Shown here one piece after another: positions 1-9,811 of a stretch of 64,000 nt of DNA. The DNA is taken from positions 2,956,702 to 3,020,701 of the forward strand of contig NZ_KV917375.1 of NCBI RefSeq assembly GCF_002019665.1, written 5' to 3'. The translations under genes were made by a program, and so were the position numbers. The notes under the pieces are model-generated. The model was not told where the DNA came from. It ran no database searches and saw only the letters and a list, made by a program, of their open reading frames with translations. Every line of letters begins with the position of its first letter. Positions within the stretch are counted from its first letter, which is position 1. This DNA is from Sutcliffiella halmapala. Lineage in GTDB: Bacteria; Bacillota; Bacilli; Bacillales; Bacillaceae_I.

Positions 1-671
1 TTAACAATAGAACTCATTTGTTTTTCGAAACCTGCAAGAATTTCATCAGCAGCTTCAACAATTACTACTTCCGTACCAAAGTTAGCATATGCAGTGCCTA
101 GTTCCGTACCGATGTAGCCGCCACCTATTACAACTAATTTCTTAGGAATTTCAGTAAGCGCTAATGCTCCAGTAGAATCAAGAACTCGTTTTGTGTACTT
201 GAAAGTTGGAATTTCTATTGGACGAGATCCAGTTGCAATGATACAGTTCTTGAACTTGTATGTTTGCGCAGAGTTTTCGTCCATGATACGTACTGTGTTT
301 CCGTCTACGAAATATGCTTCTCCAGAAACGATGTCGACTTTATTTCCTTTTAGGAGGCCTTCTACACCACCAGTTAATTTATTCACAACTCCAGCTTTCC
401 ACGCTTGAACTTTAGTGAAATCAACTGTCACGTTTTCAGCTGTAATTCCCATGTCATCTGAGTGTCTAGCTGTTTCATAGCGGTGTCCTGCAGAAATAAG
501 AGCTTTAGAAGGTATACATCCTACGTTCAAGCATACTCCTCCAAGTGTACCTCTTTCTACGATTGTTACTTTTTGTCCTAGTTGAGCCGCGCGGATAGAA
601 GCTACATATCCGCCAGGGCCCGCTCCGATGACAAGTGTATCTACATCAATTGCGAAATCTCCTACTACCAT
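1..671 (-). CDS. pdhD: Dihydrolipoamide dehydrogenase (E3), N-terminal part, cut by window edge
   Basis: E3 subunit of the pyruvate dehydrogenase complex; it reoxidises the lipoyl groups of E2 with FAD and passes electrons to NAD+. The visible 223 residues start [18 protein letters not shown], giving the FAD-binding GAGPGGY loop. They continue through the redox-active disulfide motif [15 protein letters not shown] and reach the NAD-binding GGGYIGTE loop. The C-terminal half lies beyond the left edge. The start lies 3 bases after the pdhC stop, so it is the last seen gene of the pdhABCD operon. The product is clear; only the end is missing. Confidence 0.95.
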   Translation of the reverse strand, partial: MVVGDFAIDVDTLVIGAGPGGYVASIRAAQLGQKVTIVERGTLGGVCLNVGCIPSKALISAGHRYETARHSDDMGITAENVTVDFTKVQAWKAGVVNKLTGGVEGLLKGNKVDIVSGEAYFVDGNTVRIMDENSAQTYKFKNCIIATGSRPIEIPTFKYTKRVLDSTGALALTEIPKKLVVIGGGYIGTELGTAYANFGTEVVIVEAADEILAGFEKQMSSIV

Positions 672-674
672 TTA

Positions 675-2030
675 TTAACCCTCCATTAATAATAATTGTG
701 GATCGTTCAATAGACGCTTAATGTGGTTTAGCGCATTTTGAGCAGTAGCACCATCAATCATACGATGGTCAAAGCTTAGTGATAAAGCAAGAACAGGAGC
801 TACTACAATTTCCCCATCTTTCACTACAGGTTTTTCAGCAATACGTCCAATACCTAAAATCGCAACCTCAGGATGATTAATAACTGGAGTAAACCATTGC
901 CCACCAGCAGATCCGATATTAGTAATTGTGCAAGATGCACCCTTCATTTCATCAGATGCCAATTTTCCATCACGAGCTTTTCCAGCAAGTTCATTGATTT
1001 CATTAGAGATAGAGAAAATAGATTTACGGTCTGCATCCTTCACAACAGGTACTAATAGACCTTTTTCTGTGTCTGCTGCAATTCCGATATTGTAATAGTG
1101 CTTTTGTACGATTTCATCTGTTGCATCATCTAAGGATGTATTTAATACAGGGAATTCACGTAAAGCAGAAGTTAAAGCTTTTACTACGTACGGTAAGAAT
1201 GTTAACTTAATACCTTTGTCCGCTGCAACATTTTTGAATTTCTTGCGGTGTGCAACTAGATCTGTTACATCAATTTCATCCATTAATGTTACGTGTGGTG
1301 CAGTATGCTTCGAGTTAACCATTGCTTTAGCAATAGCACGACGCATTCCACTCATCTTCTCACGAGTCTCTGGATAAAGTCCCTCTGGAATAGCTTGCTT
1401 TTTCTCTTGTTTTGCTTCTGTTTTTGTTTCTTCTGTAGCAGTAGTAGTAGCTTCTGCTGCTGGAGTTTCTTCGACTTGCGTGCTTCCACCTGTTAAGAAT
1501 GCATCAATATCACCCTTTAGAACACGTCCATTGTCACCAGAACCGGCAACTTTACGAATCTCCACACCTTTTTCACGTGCGTATTTACGAACGGAAGGCA
1601 TTGCAATTACACGTTTGTTCGGGTCTACTTCCACTTGTTCTTGAGCGCCTGCACCTGTTGCAGCTACTGGCTCTTCTTTAGGTGTTTCTTCTTTTTTAAT
1701 TTCTTGTCCAGCTTCTGCAGTCGCTTGAACTTGTGCTTCTGTTTTAGCATCATCGCTATGATCGTCACCTTTAAATTTAAGGTCTTCATAACCAGGAGCG
1801 TCCAATGTAATGATGGTTTGACCTACAGTTGCTACCGTTCCTTCTTCTACCTTTAATTCCAATACTTTCCCTTTTACTGGAGATGGAATTTCAACAACCG
1901 CTTTGTCATTTTGCACTTCAGCTAAAATATCATCTTCATTAATCTCTTCACCAGGCTTAACAAACCATTTAACGATTTCACCTTCGTGAATACCTTCACC
2001 GATATCCGGCAATTTAAATTCGAATGCCAC
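675..2030 (-). CDS. pdhC: Pyruvate dehydrogenase E2, dihydrolipoamide acetyltransferase
   Basis: Core E2 of the pyruvate dehydrogenase complex; it transfers the acetyl group from E1 to coenzyme A. An N-terminal lipoyl domain (about 1-78) carries the lipoylated lysine in the motif QNDKA at residue 43. A linker rich in Ala, Glu, Thr and Gln follows. Next come an E1/E3-binding domain (around [12 protein letters not shown]) and the CAT domain, which ends with the catalytic motif [10 protein letters not shown] chose the GTG at 2030 (protein begins [13 protein letters not shown]). It has an AGGAGG ribosome site at 2040-2045 with 9-base spacing, whereas the TTG at 2039 abuts that site. The length is about 451 residues, usual for the family. 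Confidence 0.96.
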   Translation of the reverse strand: MAFEFKLPDIGEGIHEGEIVKWFVKPGEEINEDDILAEVQNDKAVVEIPSPVKGKVLELKVEEGTVATVGQTIITLDAPGYEDLKFKGDDHSDDAKTEAQVQATAEAGQEIKKEETPKEEPVAATGAGAQEQVEVDPNKRVIAMPSVRKYAREKGVEIRKVAGSGDNGRVLKGDIDAFLTGGSTQVEETPAAEATTTATEETKTEAKQEKKQAIPEGLYPETREKMSGMRRAIAKAMVNSKHTAPHVTLMDEIDVTDLVAHRKKFKNVAADKGIKLTFLPYVVKALTSALREFPVLNTSLDDATDEIVQKHYYNIGIAADTEKGLLVPVVKDADRKSIFSISNEINELAGKARDGKLASDEMKGASCTITNIGSAGGQWFTPVINHPEVAILGIGRIAEKPVVKDGEIVVAPVLALSLSFDHRMIDGATAQNALNHIKRLLNDPQLLLMEG

Positions 2031-2086
2031 AGTCTTCAACCTCCTGTTTTAAATCTGTTTTACATGTTGTTCTATAAATAACTGAA

Positions 2087-2153
2087 TAGTCCACTTTATA
2101 GTTGTAAATGGGATAGCCCATTCCAAAGTGCAATACATTAATGGAATGGACTA
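2087..2153 (-). promoter_or_regulatory. Inverted repeats in the pdhB-pdhC intergenic gap
   Basis: The 144-base gap between pdhB and pdhC is unusually long for this operon, whose other gaps are 3 bases. It holds an outer inverted repeat (TAGTCCA at 2087-2093 with TGGACTA at 2147-2153) and an inner pair (CCATTCCA near 2118-2125 with TGGAATGG at 2142-2149) that could form alternative stems. There is no U-run, so a terminator is unlikely. An RNA processing or stability element, or a site for an internal pdhC promoter, is possible (inference). Confidence 0.45.
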
Positions 2154-2174
2154 CTTTCATTATTTCAATAAATA

Positions 2175-3152
2175 TTAAAAGTTTAGAACTTTCTTAGCTG
2201 TTTCTAAGACATCTTTATGATTAGGCAACCATACGTTCTCTGCTTGAGAGAATGGGAACACTGTGTCTGGAGCAGCGACTCGAAGTACAGGAGCTTCTAA
2301 ACTTAGAATAGCACGGTCATTGATTTCAGCAACGATTTGCGCACCGATTCCAGCTTGCTTTTGCGCTTCTTGAACGACAATAGCACGACCAGTTTTTTCC
2401 ACAGAAGTAATAATTGCTTCAATATCAATTGGGCTTATCGTACGTAGGTCAATAACCTCTGCTGCTACACCGTCTTTTTCTAACTCATCTGCTGCTTTTA
2501 AGCACTCATGTACCATTGCACCATAAGTGATCATAGTAATATCTGAACCTTCGCGCTTGATGTCAGCTTTCCCAAGTTCAATTGTATACTCTTCTTCTGG
2601 TACTTCTTGACGGAATGAACGGTATAATTTCATATGTTCTAAGAAAATAACTGGATCGTTGTCACGAATCGCAGAAATTAATAATCCTTTTGCGTCATAA
2701 GGAGTTGCCGGAATGACAACCTTAAGACCAGGCTGTTGAGCTACTAAACCTTCTAAGCTATCCGCATGAAGTTCAGGAGTATGAACACCGCCTCCAAAAG
2801 GAGAACGAATAGTAACAGGAGAACTCCAACGTCCACCAGTACGGTAACGCATACGGGCAAGTTGTCCACTTACAGAATCCATTACTTCATAAACGAAACC
2901 AAAAAATTGGATTTCCATAATAGGACGGAAGCCTGTCACACCTAAACCTACAGCAAGACCACCGATTCCAGATTCCGCTAGTGGTGTATCGAAAACACGA
3001 TCTTCACCGAATTCAGCTTGCAGGCCTTCTGTCGCACGGAAAACCCCACCGTTTTGCCCAACGTCCTCACCAAATAGCAAGACGTTTTCGTCGTTTTTCA
3101 ATTCTGTGCGTAATGCATCAGTGATTGCTTGAATCATTGTCATTTGAGCCAT
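2175..3152 (-). CDS. pdhB: Pyruvate dehydrogenase E1 component, beta subunit
   Basis: Beta chain of the thiamine-diphosphate-dependent E1 heterotetramer, which decarboxylates pyruvate and acetylates the E2 lipoyl group. The 325-residue sequence begins [14 protein letters not shown] and contains the transketolase pyrimidine-binding domain ([31 protein letters not shown]) and the C-terminal transketolase domain ([11 protein letters not shown]). Length and order match Bacillus PdhB almost residue for residue. It follows pdhA with only 3 bases between stop and start, and a GGAG site lies in the pdhA end, so the two are translationally linked. Confidence 0.97.
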   Translation of the reverse strand: MAQMTMIQAITDALRTELKNDENVLLFGEDVGQNGGVFRATEGLQAEFGEDRVFDTPLAESGIGGLAVGLGVTGFRPIMEIQFFGFVYEVMDSVSGQLARMRYRTGGRWSSPVTIRSPFGGGVHTPELHADSLEGLVAQQPGLKVVIPATPYDAKGLLISAIRDNDPVIFLEHMKLYRSFRQEVPEEEYTIELGKADIKREGSDITMITYGAMVHECLKAADELEKDGVAAEVIDLRTISPIDIEAIITSVEKTGRAIVVQEAQKQAGIGAQIVAEINDRAILSLEAPVLRVAAPDTVFPFSQAENVWLPNHKDVLETAKKVLNF

Positions 3153-3155
3153 GGC

Positions 3156-4271
<1,116 letters not shown>

Positions 4272-4814
4272 TTACGTCACCTCTTCCTTTCTATTAAGAG
4301 AAACTCATTGATACATAGTTTACACACAACTTTAGGTTACCCAAAAATATACTTTAAAAGACATTTTTCTGTTTCCCATGCAAAAATGTACTTTTTCTCT
4401 TTTTATCGCTAAATAACCTATCGTTAAGAAGCTTATTAAGTTATCTGTATTAATCTTATAAAATAATATATTAATACAACATTTCAACAAGTTCAATTTT
4501 ACAACACACCTAATTCCCCCGTCAATCTCTTTGCTTCTATTGTATTTCTTTTCTATTTACAATTCAAAAATAATAACAATCATGAATCTGTACTAACACA
4601 ATTGAAATATCTGTATTACAAATTATTTTGTCGAACCATCGCATATTATCTTATAATAACAAATACCTACTATTTACCCCTTTCCCTATCTTCCTCTTTC
4701 ATAATCATTCCTTTTATTTTGACTATAGTAAAATACATTTTTAAAGTTCTTGTTATAAAACAACGATCTTTTTTCATAAACTAGAGATATTGCTTTTTCA
4801 AAGGGTTCTGATAA
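4272..4814. other. Non-coding AT-rich region upstream of pdhA
   Basis: About 540 bases between ykyA and pdhA, very AT-rich, without a credible gene. It should contain the pdh promoter reading leftwards. The best I can find by eye on the minus strand is a TTGTTG - 16 bases - TATTAT arrangement near 4460-4490, which would leave a leader of about 190 bases. This is weak. No riboswitch-like structure was recognised. Confidence 0.4.
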
Positions 4815-4847
4815 TAAAAAAACACCACCCTTTAGTAAAGGAGGTGC
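4815..4847 (-). terminator. Rho-independent terminator after ykyA
   Basis: On the minus strand a stem CACCTCCTTTA / TAAAGGGTGGTG (plus-strand 4823-4846) is followed by a run of T (A-run 4815-4822 on plus). It lies 10 bases past the ykyA stop. Confidence 0.85.
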
Positions 4848-4856
4848 ATGAGACAC

Positions 4857-5540
4857 TCAGTTTTTGTATTCTACATCAAGACCAGCATTTTTATAGAAGG
4901 TAAACTTCGCTTCATTGTATTGTTCAGTAAAATCATTAAACAATTGGTTTGATTCCTGAATCTTTTCGTACGTTTCATTAATTTTGTTAATTTGAAGTTG
5001 TAGCTGTTCTAAGGTTAGATCTTCTGTTTGGAAAAGGACATAAAGTTCTTTATCTAACTCCGTAGCTGCCATATAGTCATTGAATAAGGTCATGTATGAC
5101 TCATAGCGCTTTTCCATTAATTGATATAAACTTTGCGCTTCTTTTTTCAATTCTTCATCTTCTAATAATTCAATTGAATTTTTCACTTCTTCAAACTGTT
5201 CTCTTGCTGTTTCAATGCTCTCTTTTTCGGTGTGCATAGCAGCTTCTCTTTGCTCTACCAAAGATAATCCTTCTTCTGAAAGCTTAACAATTTGATCGAA
5301 TTCTTTCATCCCAAGGTTAATGATTTCATTGTACACTTCTTTTTCTTTTTGCTCTAATTCTAATAATGGCTCTTGTTGTGTTTCAAAACTTTCTTCAAGA
5401 CCTACAACTTTTTCAAGTGTTTCAAAAATCTCCTGTTCAGGTGATTCGCCATTAACACAACCAGATAAAAGAAGAGAACTTGCAAATGCAACTGAAACAA
5501 ATGATTTTTTCCATAAACGCAATTTAAATCCCCCTAACAT
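4857..5540 (-). CDS. ykyA: YkyA-type lipoprotein
   Basis: Membrane-anchored lipoprotein of unknown function. The N-terminus has basic residues, a hydrophobic stretch and the lipobox LLLSGC, so it is processed by signal peptidase II. The mature part is Glu/Gln/Lys-rich and strongly predicted coiled coil (for example EQREAAMHTEKESIETAREQ). It sits between def and pdhA as ykyA does in B. subtilis. Two starts are possible: ATG 5540 with GAGGAA upstream, or TTG 5522 (MRLWKKSF) with GGGGG upstream. The promoter I propose at 5554-5582 would start the mRNA near 5547 and so favours the TTG. Identity is good; start uncertain. Confidence 0.85.
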   Translation of the reverse strand: MLGGFKLRLWKKSFVSVAFASSLLLSGCVNGESPEQEIFETLEKVVGLEESFETQQEPLLELEQKEKEVYNEIINLGMKEFDQIVKLSEEGLSLVEQREAAMHTEKESIETAREQFEEVKNSIELLEDEELKKEAQSLYQLMEKRYESYMTLFNDYMAATELDKELYVLFQTEDLTLEQLQLQINKINETYEKIQESNQLFNDFTEQYNEAKFTFYKNAGLDVEYKN

Positions 5541-5553
5541 TATTTCCTCTTTA

Positions 5554-5582
5554 ACTATAAATTTTATAGCCTAATTTGACAA
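5554..5582 (-). promoter_or_regulatory. Candidate SigA promoter of ykyA
   Basis: Minus strand: TTGTCA (5582-5577), 17-base spacer, TATAGT (5559-5554). Both boxes are close to consensus. Expected transcription start is near 5547, which bears on the choice of the ykyA start codon. Confidence 0.5.
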
Positions 5583-5787
5583 CATCTAAATGAGTGTATA
5601 TAGAAGATAAACACAAATACGATATCTTCTATTATACCCTATTACTTTGTCCGAAAAATAAGTACAATTCTTTCTTTTCCCTTACCTATGCCTTTTCTGG
5701 TAAAATAGCTGGAGCAATGGTATTTTTCTACTCACAAAATCGGTAAAAAAATATAGTGTATGAAATAGATTGGAGTGAATGCAATTG

Positions 5788-6342
5788 ATGTTAACTACAA
5801 ATGAAATTATTAAAGAAGGACATCCTACATTAAGAATTGTAGCAAAAGAAGTACCACTTCCACCAACTTTAGAAGATGTGGAAACTTTAAATTTGATGAT
5901 GCAATATCTTCAAAATAGCCAAAACCCTGATATCGCTAACGCTTATAACCTTCGACCTGGAGTAGGTTTAGCTGCACCCCAAATTAACGTCCCAAAGAGA
6001 ATGATTGCTGTCCACATTGCTGACGAAACTGGAAAGCAACATAGTTATGCTTTATTTAATCCTAAAATCGTTAGTCATTCTGTGGAAAAAAGTTATCTTA
6101 CTACTGGAGAGGGTTGCTTATCAGTTGAAAGAGATGTTCCAGGATTTGTTCCTCGGTATGCCAGAATAACTGTAAAAGCTACAACCGTGCAAGGAGAAGA
6201 TATTAAACTCCGCTTAAAAGGACTCGTTGCAATTGTATTCCAGCATGAAATTGATCATTTAAACGGCGTTATGTTTTATGACCATATCAATAAGCAAGAC
6301 CCATTCCAAGCCCCAGAAAATGCTATACCTATCGAAAGATAA
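5788..6342 (+). CDS. def: Peptide deformylase
   Basis: Metalloenzyme that removes the formyl group from the N-terminal methionine of new proteins. All three family motifs are present: [13 protein letters not shown] and HEIDHLNG, whose Cys and two His bind the metal. The insertion before motif 1 ([16 protein letters not shown]-like stretch) marks the longer Gram-positive type II form, as in B. subtilis DefB (YkrB). I chose ATG 5788 ([13 protein letters not shown], 184 residues). It lies 10 bases from GGAGTG (5772-5777), whereas the ATG at 5779 is too close to that site. Convergent with ykrA. Confidence 0.95.
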   Translation: MLTTNEIIKEGHPTLRIVAKEVPLPPTLEDVETLNLMMQYLQNSQNPDIANAYNLRPGVGLAAPQINVPKRMIAVHIADETGKQHSYALFNPKIVSHSVEKSYLTTGEGCLSVERDVPGFVPRYARITVKATTVQGEDIKLRLKGLVAIVFQHEIDHLNGVMFYDHINKQDPFQAPENAIPIER

Positions 6343-6392
6343 ACAAAATAACAGATACCTATCTATTTTCAGGGTAGTCTAAAAAATGGAAA

Positions 6393-6618
6393 GAGGATGG
6401 GACAAAACTAAAAAAACTCTTACAAAAGACGAACAATTTAAGTACCGGCTCTAAAAACCGCTATTGATTTCCGTGCAAGACGAAGACTCCAATCAACCGC
6501 TGGAGTAGCCTGAAAATTAAACGTATAGTTGAACACATAAAAAAACCGAACTAATTTGATTTTAAAACTCAAATTAGTTCGGTTTTTCTTAGACTAAAAA
6601 CTCTTTTGTCCCAGCCTC
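6393..6618. repeat. MITE-like element with GGGACAAAA termini
   Basis: A 226-base unit between the convergent genes def and ykrA. Its ends form an imperfect inverted repeat: GAGGATGGGACAAAA at 6393-6407 and TTTTGTCCCAGCCTC at 6604-6618. Similar GAGGCTGGGACAAAA ends are known as dispersed repeats in staphylococci and bacilli (from memory). The middle (about 6455-6515) holds a degraded piece resembling the other repeat family of this window (CGCTATTGATTTCC near 6461). The right part contains the strong hairpin listed separately. No open reading frame. Confidence 0.7.
6541..6588. terminator. Bidirectional terminator between def and ykrA
   Basis: A 19-base perfect stem: AAAAACCGAACTAATTTGA pairs with TCAAATTAGTTCGGTTTTT across a 10-base loop. 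A-run and T-run flank it on the two sides, so it can stop both the rightward def and the leftward ykrA transcripts. Confidence 0.85.
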
Positions 6619-6626
6619 TATTGCAT

Positions 6627-7409
6627 TTATTTCAACAGCCCTACTAATTCAAGCCCATGCTTTATACCATCTTCTCCGACATCCTTTGTCACTCGATCTG
6701 CTACTTCAAATAACTTCGGATGACCATTCCCCATTGCCACACCGGTTCCAACAAATTCTAACATCTCTATGTCATTTAATCCGTCACCAAAAGCAAATAC
6801 ATTCTCCTTTTTAAAAGGCAAACGTTCCAGCATCCTTTGAATTCCGATTGCTTTAGAACCACCTTTAGGTAAAATATCAGTAGAATAAGAATGCCAGCGG
6901 ATAAAATGGAAGTCTTTATACGCATCTAAGTATGTTTGTTGATCCTTCTCTTCAATAAATAATAAAGCTTGATATATTTCTGTTTCTTCTAAAAAGTTTT
7001 GGTCTTGTTCTGGATGCAAAAACTTTAGACTGCCCATGCTTTCATGAATAAAGGGGTGATCCGTCACATTCGACTTCATTGTCTCATGATTCATATAAAC
7101 TAAAGGGTGCTTTTGTTGCTCTGAATATTTTCGAAGCAGTTGCATTTTTTCAAGGCTAAGTGGGTTCTTATAGATTACTTCTCCTTCGAACACTACATAT
7201 TGCCCATTAAAACTAACAAACGTATCTATGTTCAATTCTTGACGCAAATCTTCAAACATAAATGGCGCCCTACCAGTTGCAATTGCTACATAGACTCCAT
7301 TTTCTTTTAGTTTTGCAATAGCTTGTTTGGTTGAAGCTGGAAGTTCCTTATTATGATCAAGCAAAGTACCATCTATATCAAAGAATACAATTTTCTTATT
7401 ATTATCCAT
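6627..7409 (-). CDS. ykrA: Cof-type HAD hydrolase (YkrA family)
   Basis: Haloacid-dehalogenase phosphatase of the Cof (IIB) subfamily, probably acting on small phosphorylated metabolites; the substrate is unknown. HAD motif I is FFDIDGTLLD (nucleophile is the first Asp). Motif II is AIATGR, the motif III Lys is in LPKGGSKAIGIQ, and motif IV is FGDGLNDIEML. I start at ATG 7409 (MDNNKKIVFFD, 260 residues) behind AAGGTGG; the upstream GTG at 7418 is part of that ribosome site. Position next to def matches ykrA. Confidence 0.9.
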   Translation of the reverse strand: MDNNKKIVFFDIDGTLLDHNKELPASTKQAIAKLKENGVYVAIATGRAPFMFEDLRQELNIDTFVSFNGQYVVFEGEVIYKNPLSLEKMQLLRKYSEQQKHPLVYMNHETMKSNVTDHPFIHESMGSLKFLHPEQDQNFLEETEIYQALLFIEEKDQQTYLDAYKDFHFIRWHSYSTDILPKGGSKAIGIQRMLERLPFKKENVFAFGDGLNDIEMLEFVGTGVAMGNGHPKLFEVADRVTKDVGEDGIKHGLELVGLLK

Positions 7410-7430
7410 ATTAACCACCTTAAAAAGTTT

Positions 7431-8330
7431 TTAAGCGACAACCTTATTGGCTGCTCTTTGCTGTTTTGTTTTGTACGACGATAAGTATACACCACTAAAT
7501 ATAAGAACTAAACCAATTAGCATAGAGAAGGTTATCTGTTCATTTAATATGAGACTTCCCCATAGCATCGCTGTAATCGGAACGATATATGTAACAAGTG
7601 AAGCGAATTCCGCACTTCCCTCTTTTACCATATAATAATAAAGTAAATACGCGATTCCCGAACCAAATACTCCTAAGCCTATTAATGAAAATAAAACTGT
7701 CATACTACCTAATTGCAAAAATGCTTCTGGTTGAAAAAAAAGCACCATAATACCGGAAACGATACCTGCTAATAAAAGGGTAGTAAACGAAATTATCGTA
7801 ATTGGTATGTCCTTCAAGTATTTCCTACTTAAATGTGCACCAAAGCCATAACATATGGTTGCCCCAAGCATCGTTCCTACACCTAGAAGATTATCTTGAA
7901 AGAGCTGGACTACATTTAATTCTAATAAAACTAAAATACCGAAGAAACCAACACCTACTCCAAGCCATTGCGTTCTTTCCAACTTACTTGCAAAAAGTGT
8001 AAATCCAATTAATATGGTCCAAATTGGAGTTGTTGCGTTAACCACAGATGCCATACTACTACTGATCGACATTTCACTAACTGCAATTAGTGCCCACGGT
8101 AATGCGTTATTCAATAGTGCGATTAGGAGTAAAGGTAACCATTTCACTTTTTTTAGGTCAAATAACTTTTTTTGCATAGCAAGTAATACAAATAAAGTTC
8201 CTGCTCCAAACACACATCTCCAAAAAACAACACCACCTACTCCTAGTTCACCAACGAGTATTTTGATGAACAAAAATGAAGTGCCCCAAATTAAACTTAA
8301 TGTTAGTAATGCCAGATATAAACGTCTCAA
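7431..8330 (-). CDS. EamA/DMT-family transporter
   Basis: Integral membrane protein of 299 residues with ten hydrophobic segments and two EamA repeats (start MRRLYLALLTLSLIWGTSFLF; second repeat from about LLGVGTMLGATICYGFGAHL). Members export metabolites, amino acids or drugs; this one cannot be assigned a substrate. It lies 21 bases before ykrA in the same direction and may be cotranscribed with it. Confidence 0.88.
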   Translation of the reverse strand: MRRLYLALLTLSLIWGTSFLFIKILVGELGVGGVVFWRCVFGAGTLFVLLAMQKKLFDLKKVKWLPLLLIALLNNALPWALIAVSEMSISSSMASVVNATTPIWTILIGFTLFASKLERTQWLGVGVGFFGILVLLELNVVQLFQDNLLGVGTMLGATICYGFGAHLSRKYLKDIPITIISFTTLLLAGIVSGIMVLFFQPEAFLQLGSMTVLFSLIGLGVFGSGIAYLLYYYMVKEGSAEFASLVTYIVPITAMLWGSLILNEQITFSMLIGLVLIFSGVYLSSYKTKQQRAANKVVA

Positions 8331-8712
8331 AATAATCCAACCACCTTATATTCTTAGGGTTCCGAAATATCAATTTACCCTTACGCTACATGAGGTAAAG
8401 GCTTTCTGTCAATAAGTTTTTCATCTAATTAATCACTCCATTACAAATTACCTTTTGTCCTGCACTGAAGGTTGCACTTCGACTCAGAAACGAAAGATTC
8501 TTACGGGGCTTATTCCCAAGAACGTACACTTATGATACGCTAAAGCTAACTAAGCTTTATTTTGTTACAAAAGTATATTTGCCTTTGAACCGTTATTGGC
8601 CATTCCTTGGATAAAATAAACTTTATTTTTTTCTAATAACAAATTGTCCAGATTGCACATACTACTAGTAAAAACAATTCGGACATACCTTGATAACAAG
8701 GAGTGAGGCGCT
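8331..8712. other. Non-coding stretch between DMT gene and the 23-residue peptide
   Basis: No gene recognised. It should hold the promoter of the leftward DMT gene and of the rightward small peptide. A leftward reading frame across 8565-8756 has no ribosome site and odd composition, so I do not accept it. Confidence 0.4.
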
Positions 8713-8784
8713 ATGCTTAGAAGACTAAGAAAGAAAATAATGCGTAAAATGAACAATATCCTTAGAAGAAAAACGATTGCTTAA
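8713..8784 (+). CDS. Putative 23-residue basic peptide
   Basis: Very short frame encoding MLRRLRKKIMRKMNNILRRK plus TIA, with 11 Arg/Lys residues in 23. An AAGGAG ribosome site (8698-8703) sits 9 bases before the ATG. A hairpin GAGTCCTTC / GAAGGGCTC (8799-8824) follows the stop and may end the transcript. I do not recognise a family. An amphipathic, nucleic-acid- or membrane-binding peptide is conceivable (inference). The good ribosome site in an otherwise empty region is the main support. Confidence 0.45.
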   Translation: MLRRLRKKIMRKMNNILRRKTIA

Positions 8785-8991
8785 TTTATAAGATTAATGA
8801 GTCCTTCTCTATTTTGAAGGGCTCTTACATATATTAAGGAGAGAATTAGTTTTACAAGCTTTCCTCCTCTCACTATAATAGAGATAAGTACGATGCTTTC
8901 CGACGTTGTAATCAACAATCTTTTATACATAATGCCACTACACTTTTATTTTTCTCTACATTGGAGAAAATAGAAAATAACCTCTTTTATG

Positions 8992-9313
8992 AAAGCTTGT
9001 TTTTCCATTGATTGTTGTTTTTCGTTCTTTTTTCAAGGCTATGTTAAAGGGTAATGATTGATATTTGACTACTCTTAGCTGGTGATTGGAGCGAAAGTCG
9101 TAGACTTCTGCGGGAGTAGCGGAGTTAGGGAGACCCCGAAGGCGTTAGCCGAGGAGGCACCATACCCGCCCGCGGAAAGCGGAGACTTTCGCGGAAATCA
9201 ACAGCGACGTTTAACAGAGACGTTTTGAAAAAGGACTATTTGTTTCCTGGCATCTTAATGTTATAAAGTAGGCTACTAATAATGTTCATGAAAATAGCCT
9301 AAAAAAAGAGCCT
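8992..9313. repeat. Interrupted copy of the CTGTTTTCGCATA repeat family
   Basis: The left end at 8992-9025 (AAAGCTTGTTTTTCCATTGA...) matches, with substitutions, the left ends at 22203 and 23885. The right end AAAAAGAGCCTTA at about 9303-9315 matches their right ends. Removing the 128-base element inserted at 9078-9205 leaves about 194 bases, close to the 185-base intact copy at 22203-22387. Degenerate, so moderate confidence. Confidence 0.5.
9078..9205. repeat. REP/MITE-like palindromic element, full copy
   Basis: 128 bases bounded by a 22-base imperfect inverted repeat. The left end begins GCTGGTGATTGGAGCGAAAG, and the right end read on the minus strand begins GCTGTTGATTTCCGCGAAAG. The inside is GC-rich (CTGCGGGAGTAGCGG, GGGAGACCCCG, CCCGCCCGCGGAAAGC), unlike the surrounding AT-rich DNA. 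This is the type of dispersed GC-rich palindromic repeat seen in many bacilli (known from memory). A partial copy lies at 28774-28823. Confidence 0.75.
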
Positions 9314-9595
9314 TAATGAAAAACATGAAATCTAAGGTTAATTCGTATATAATATAGGGTAATGATGGCTATATTGCCAAAGTGCGGCTAAAATAAAATA
9401 TTTAGGAAGCATTTATGAATAGTGCGTTGTCTTTTTGTAAGGTTGTATTGGCATAGTAGCATTACTCAAATTAGAGAGTCGACGGACTTCTGCCAAAGCA
9501 ACCAAACATAAAATAACTATATATACCTTCCTTTCGTAGCTACTTTTTCATGGTAGACGGAAGTATAGGGGAGAAATTTTTAAGGAGAGATTCGA

Positions 9596-9805
9596 ATGTT
9601 GTTTAAAGTCTATTATCAAGAAAATGTTGCAGAAGCACCTGTACGAGAGAATACGGAAGTCTTATATTTGGAAGCTTCTGCTGTTTTTGAAGTGCGTAGA
9701 AAATTAAAGGAAAAGCCATACAATATTGAGTTCATCCAAGCGGTGGATGGAGCTTATTATGAGTATGAAAAACAATCTGAAAACTTTAAAGTATTGGAGA
9801 ACTGA
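9596..9805 (+). CDS. rpoY: RNA polymerase epsilon subunit
   Basis: Small acidic RNA polymerase subunit found in Firmicutes (YkzG in B. subtilis). The 69 residues [20 protein letters not shown]... ending [20 protein letters not shown] match the family in length and motifs. AAGGAGAG at 9582-9589 precedes the ATG. It is followed after 6 bases by rnjA, the conserved arrangement in bacilli, so the polymerase subunit and RNase J1 are made from one transcript. Confidence 0.95.
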   Translation: MLFKVYYQENVAEAPVRENTEVLYLEASAVFEVRRKLKEKPYNIEFIQAVDGAYYEYEKQSENFKVLEN

Positions 9806-9811
9806 TAGAAA

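Larger units (their letters stand above)
8785..9595. other. Long non-coding region with nested repeats, then rpoY leader
   Basis: 810 bases without a gene. The first half is taken up by a repeat of one family (8992-9313) interrupted by a second (9078-9205). The rest is the upstream region of rpoY-rnjA. TATAAT at 9348-9353 is a possible -10 box without a good -35, giving a leader of about 240 bases. Near 9530-9580 a stem around GTAGCTAC and CCTTCC/GGAAG may fold just before the rpoY ribosome site. No known riboswitch class was recognised. Confidence 0.45.

Noticed and set aside
4602-4784. Rightward 60-residue frame in the pdh upstream region
   Set aside because: No ribosome site, composition simply follows AT-rich DNA, and it faces into the ykyA terminator.
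8565-8756. Leftward 63-residue hydrophobic frame
   Set aside because: No ribosome site. It overlaps, on the other strand, the small basic peptide, which has a good one.
9354-9595. Riboswitch in the rpoY-rnjA leader
   Set aside because: Some short stems are visible, but no conserved core of a known class and no terminator/antiterminator pair.
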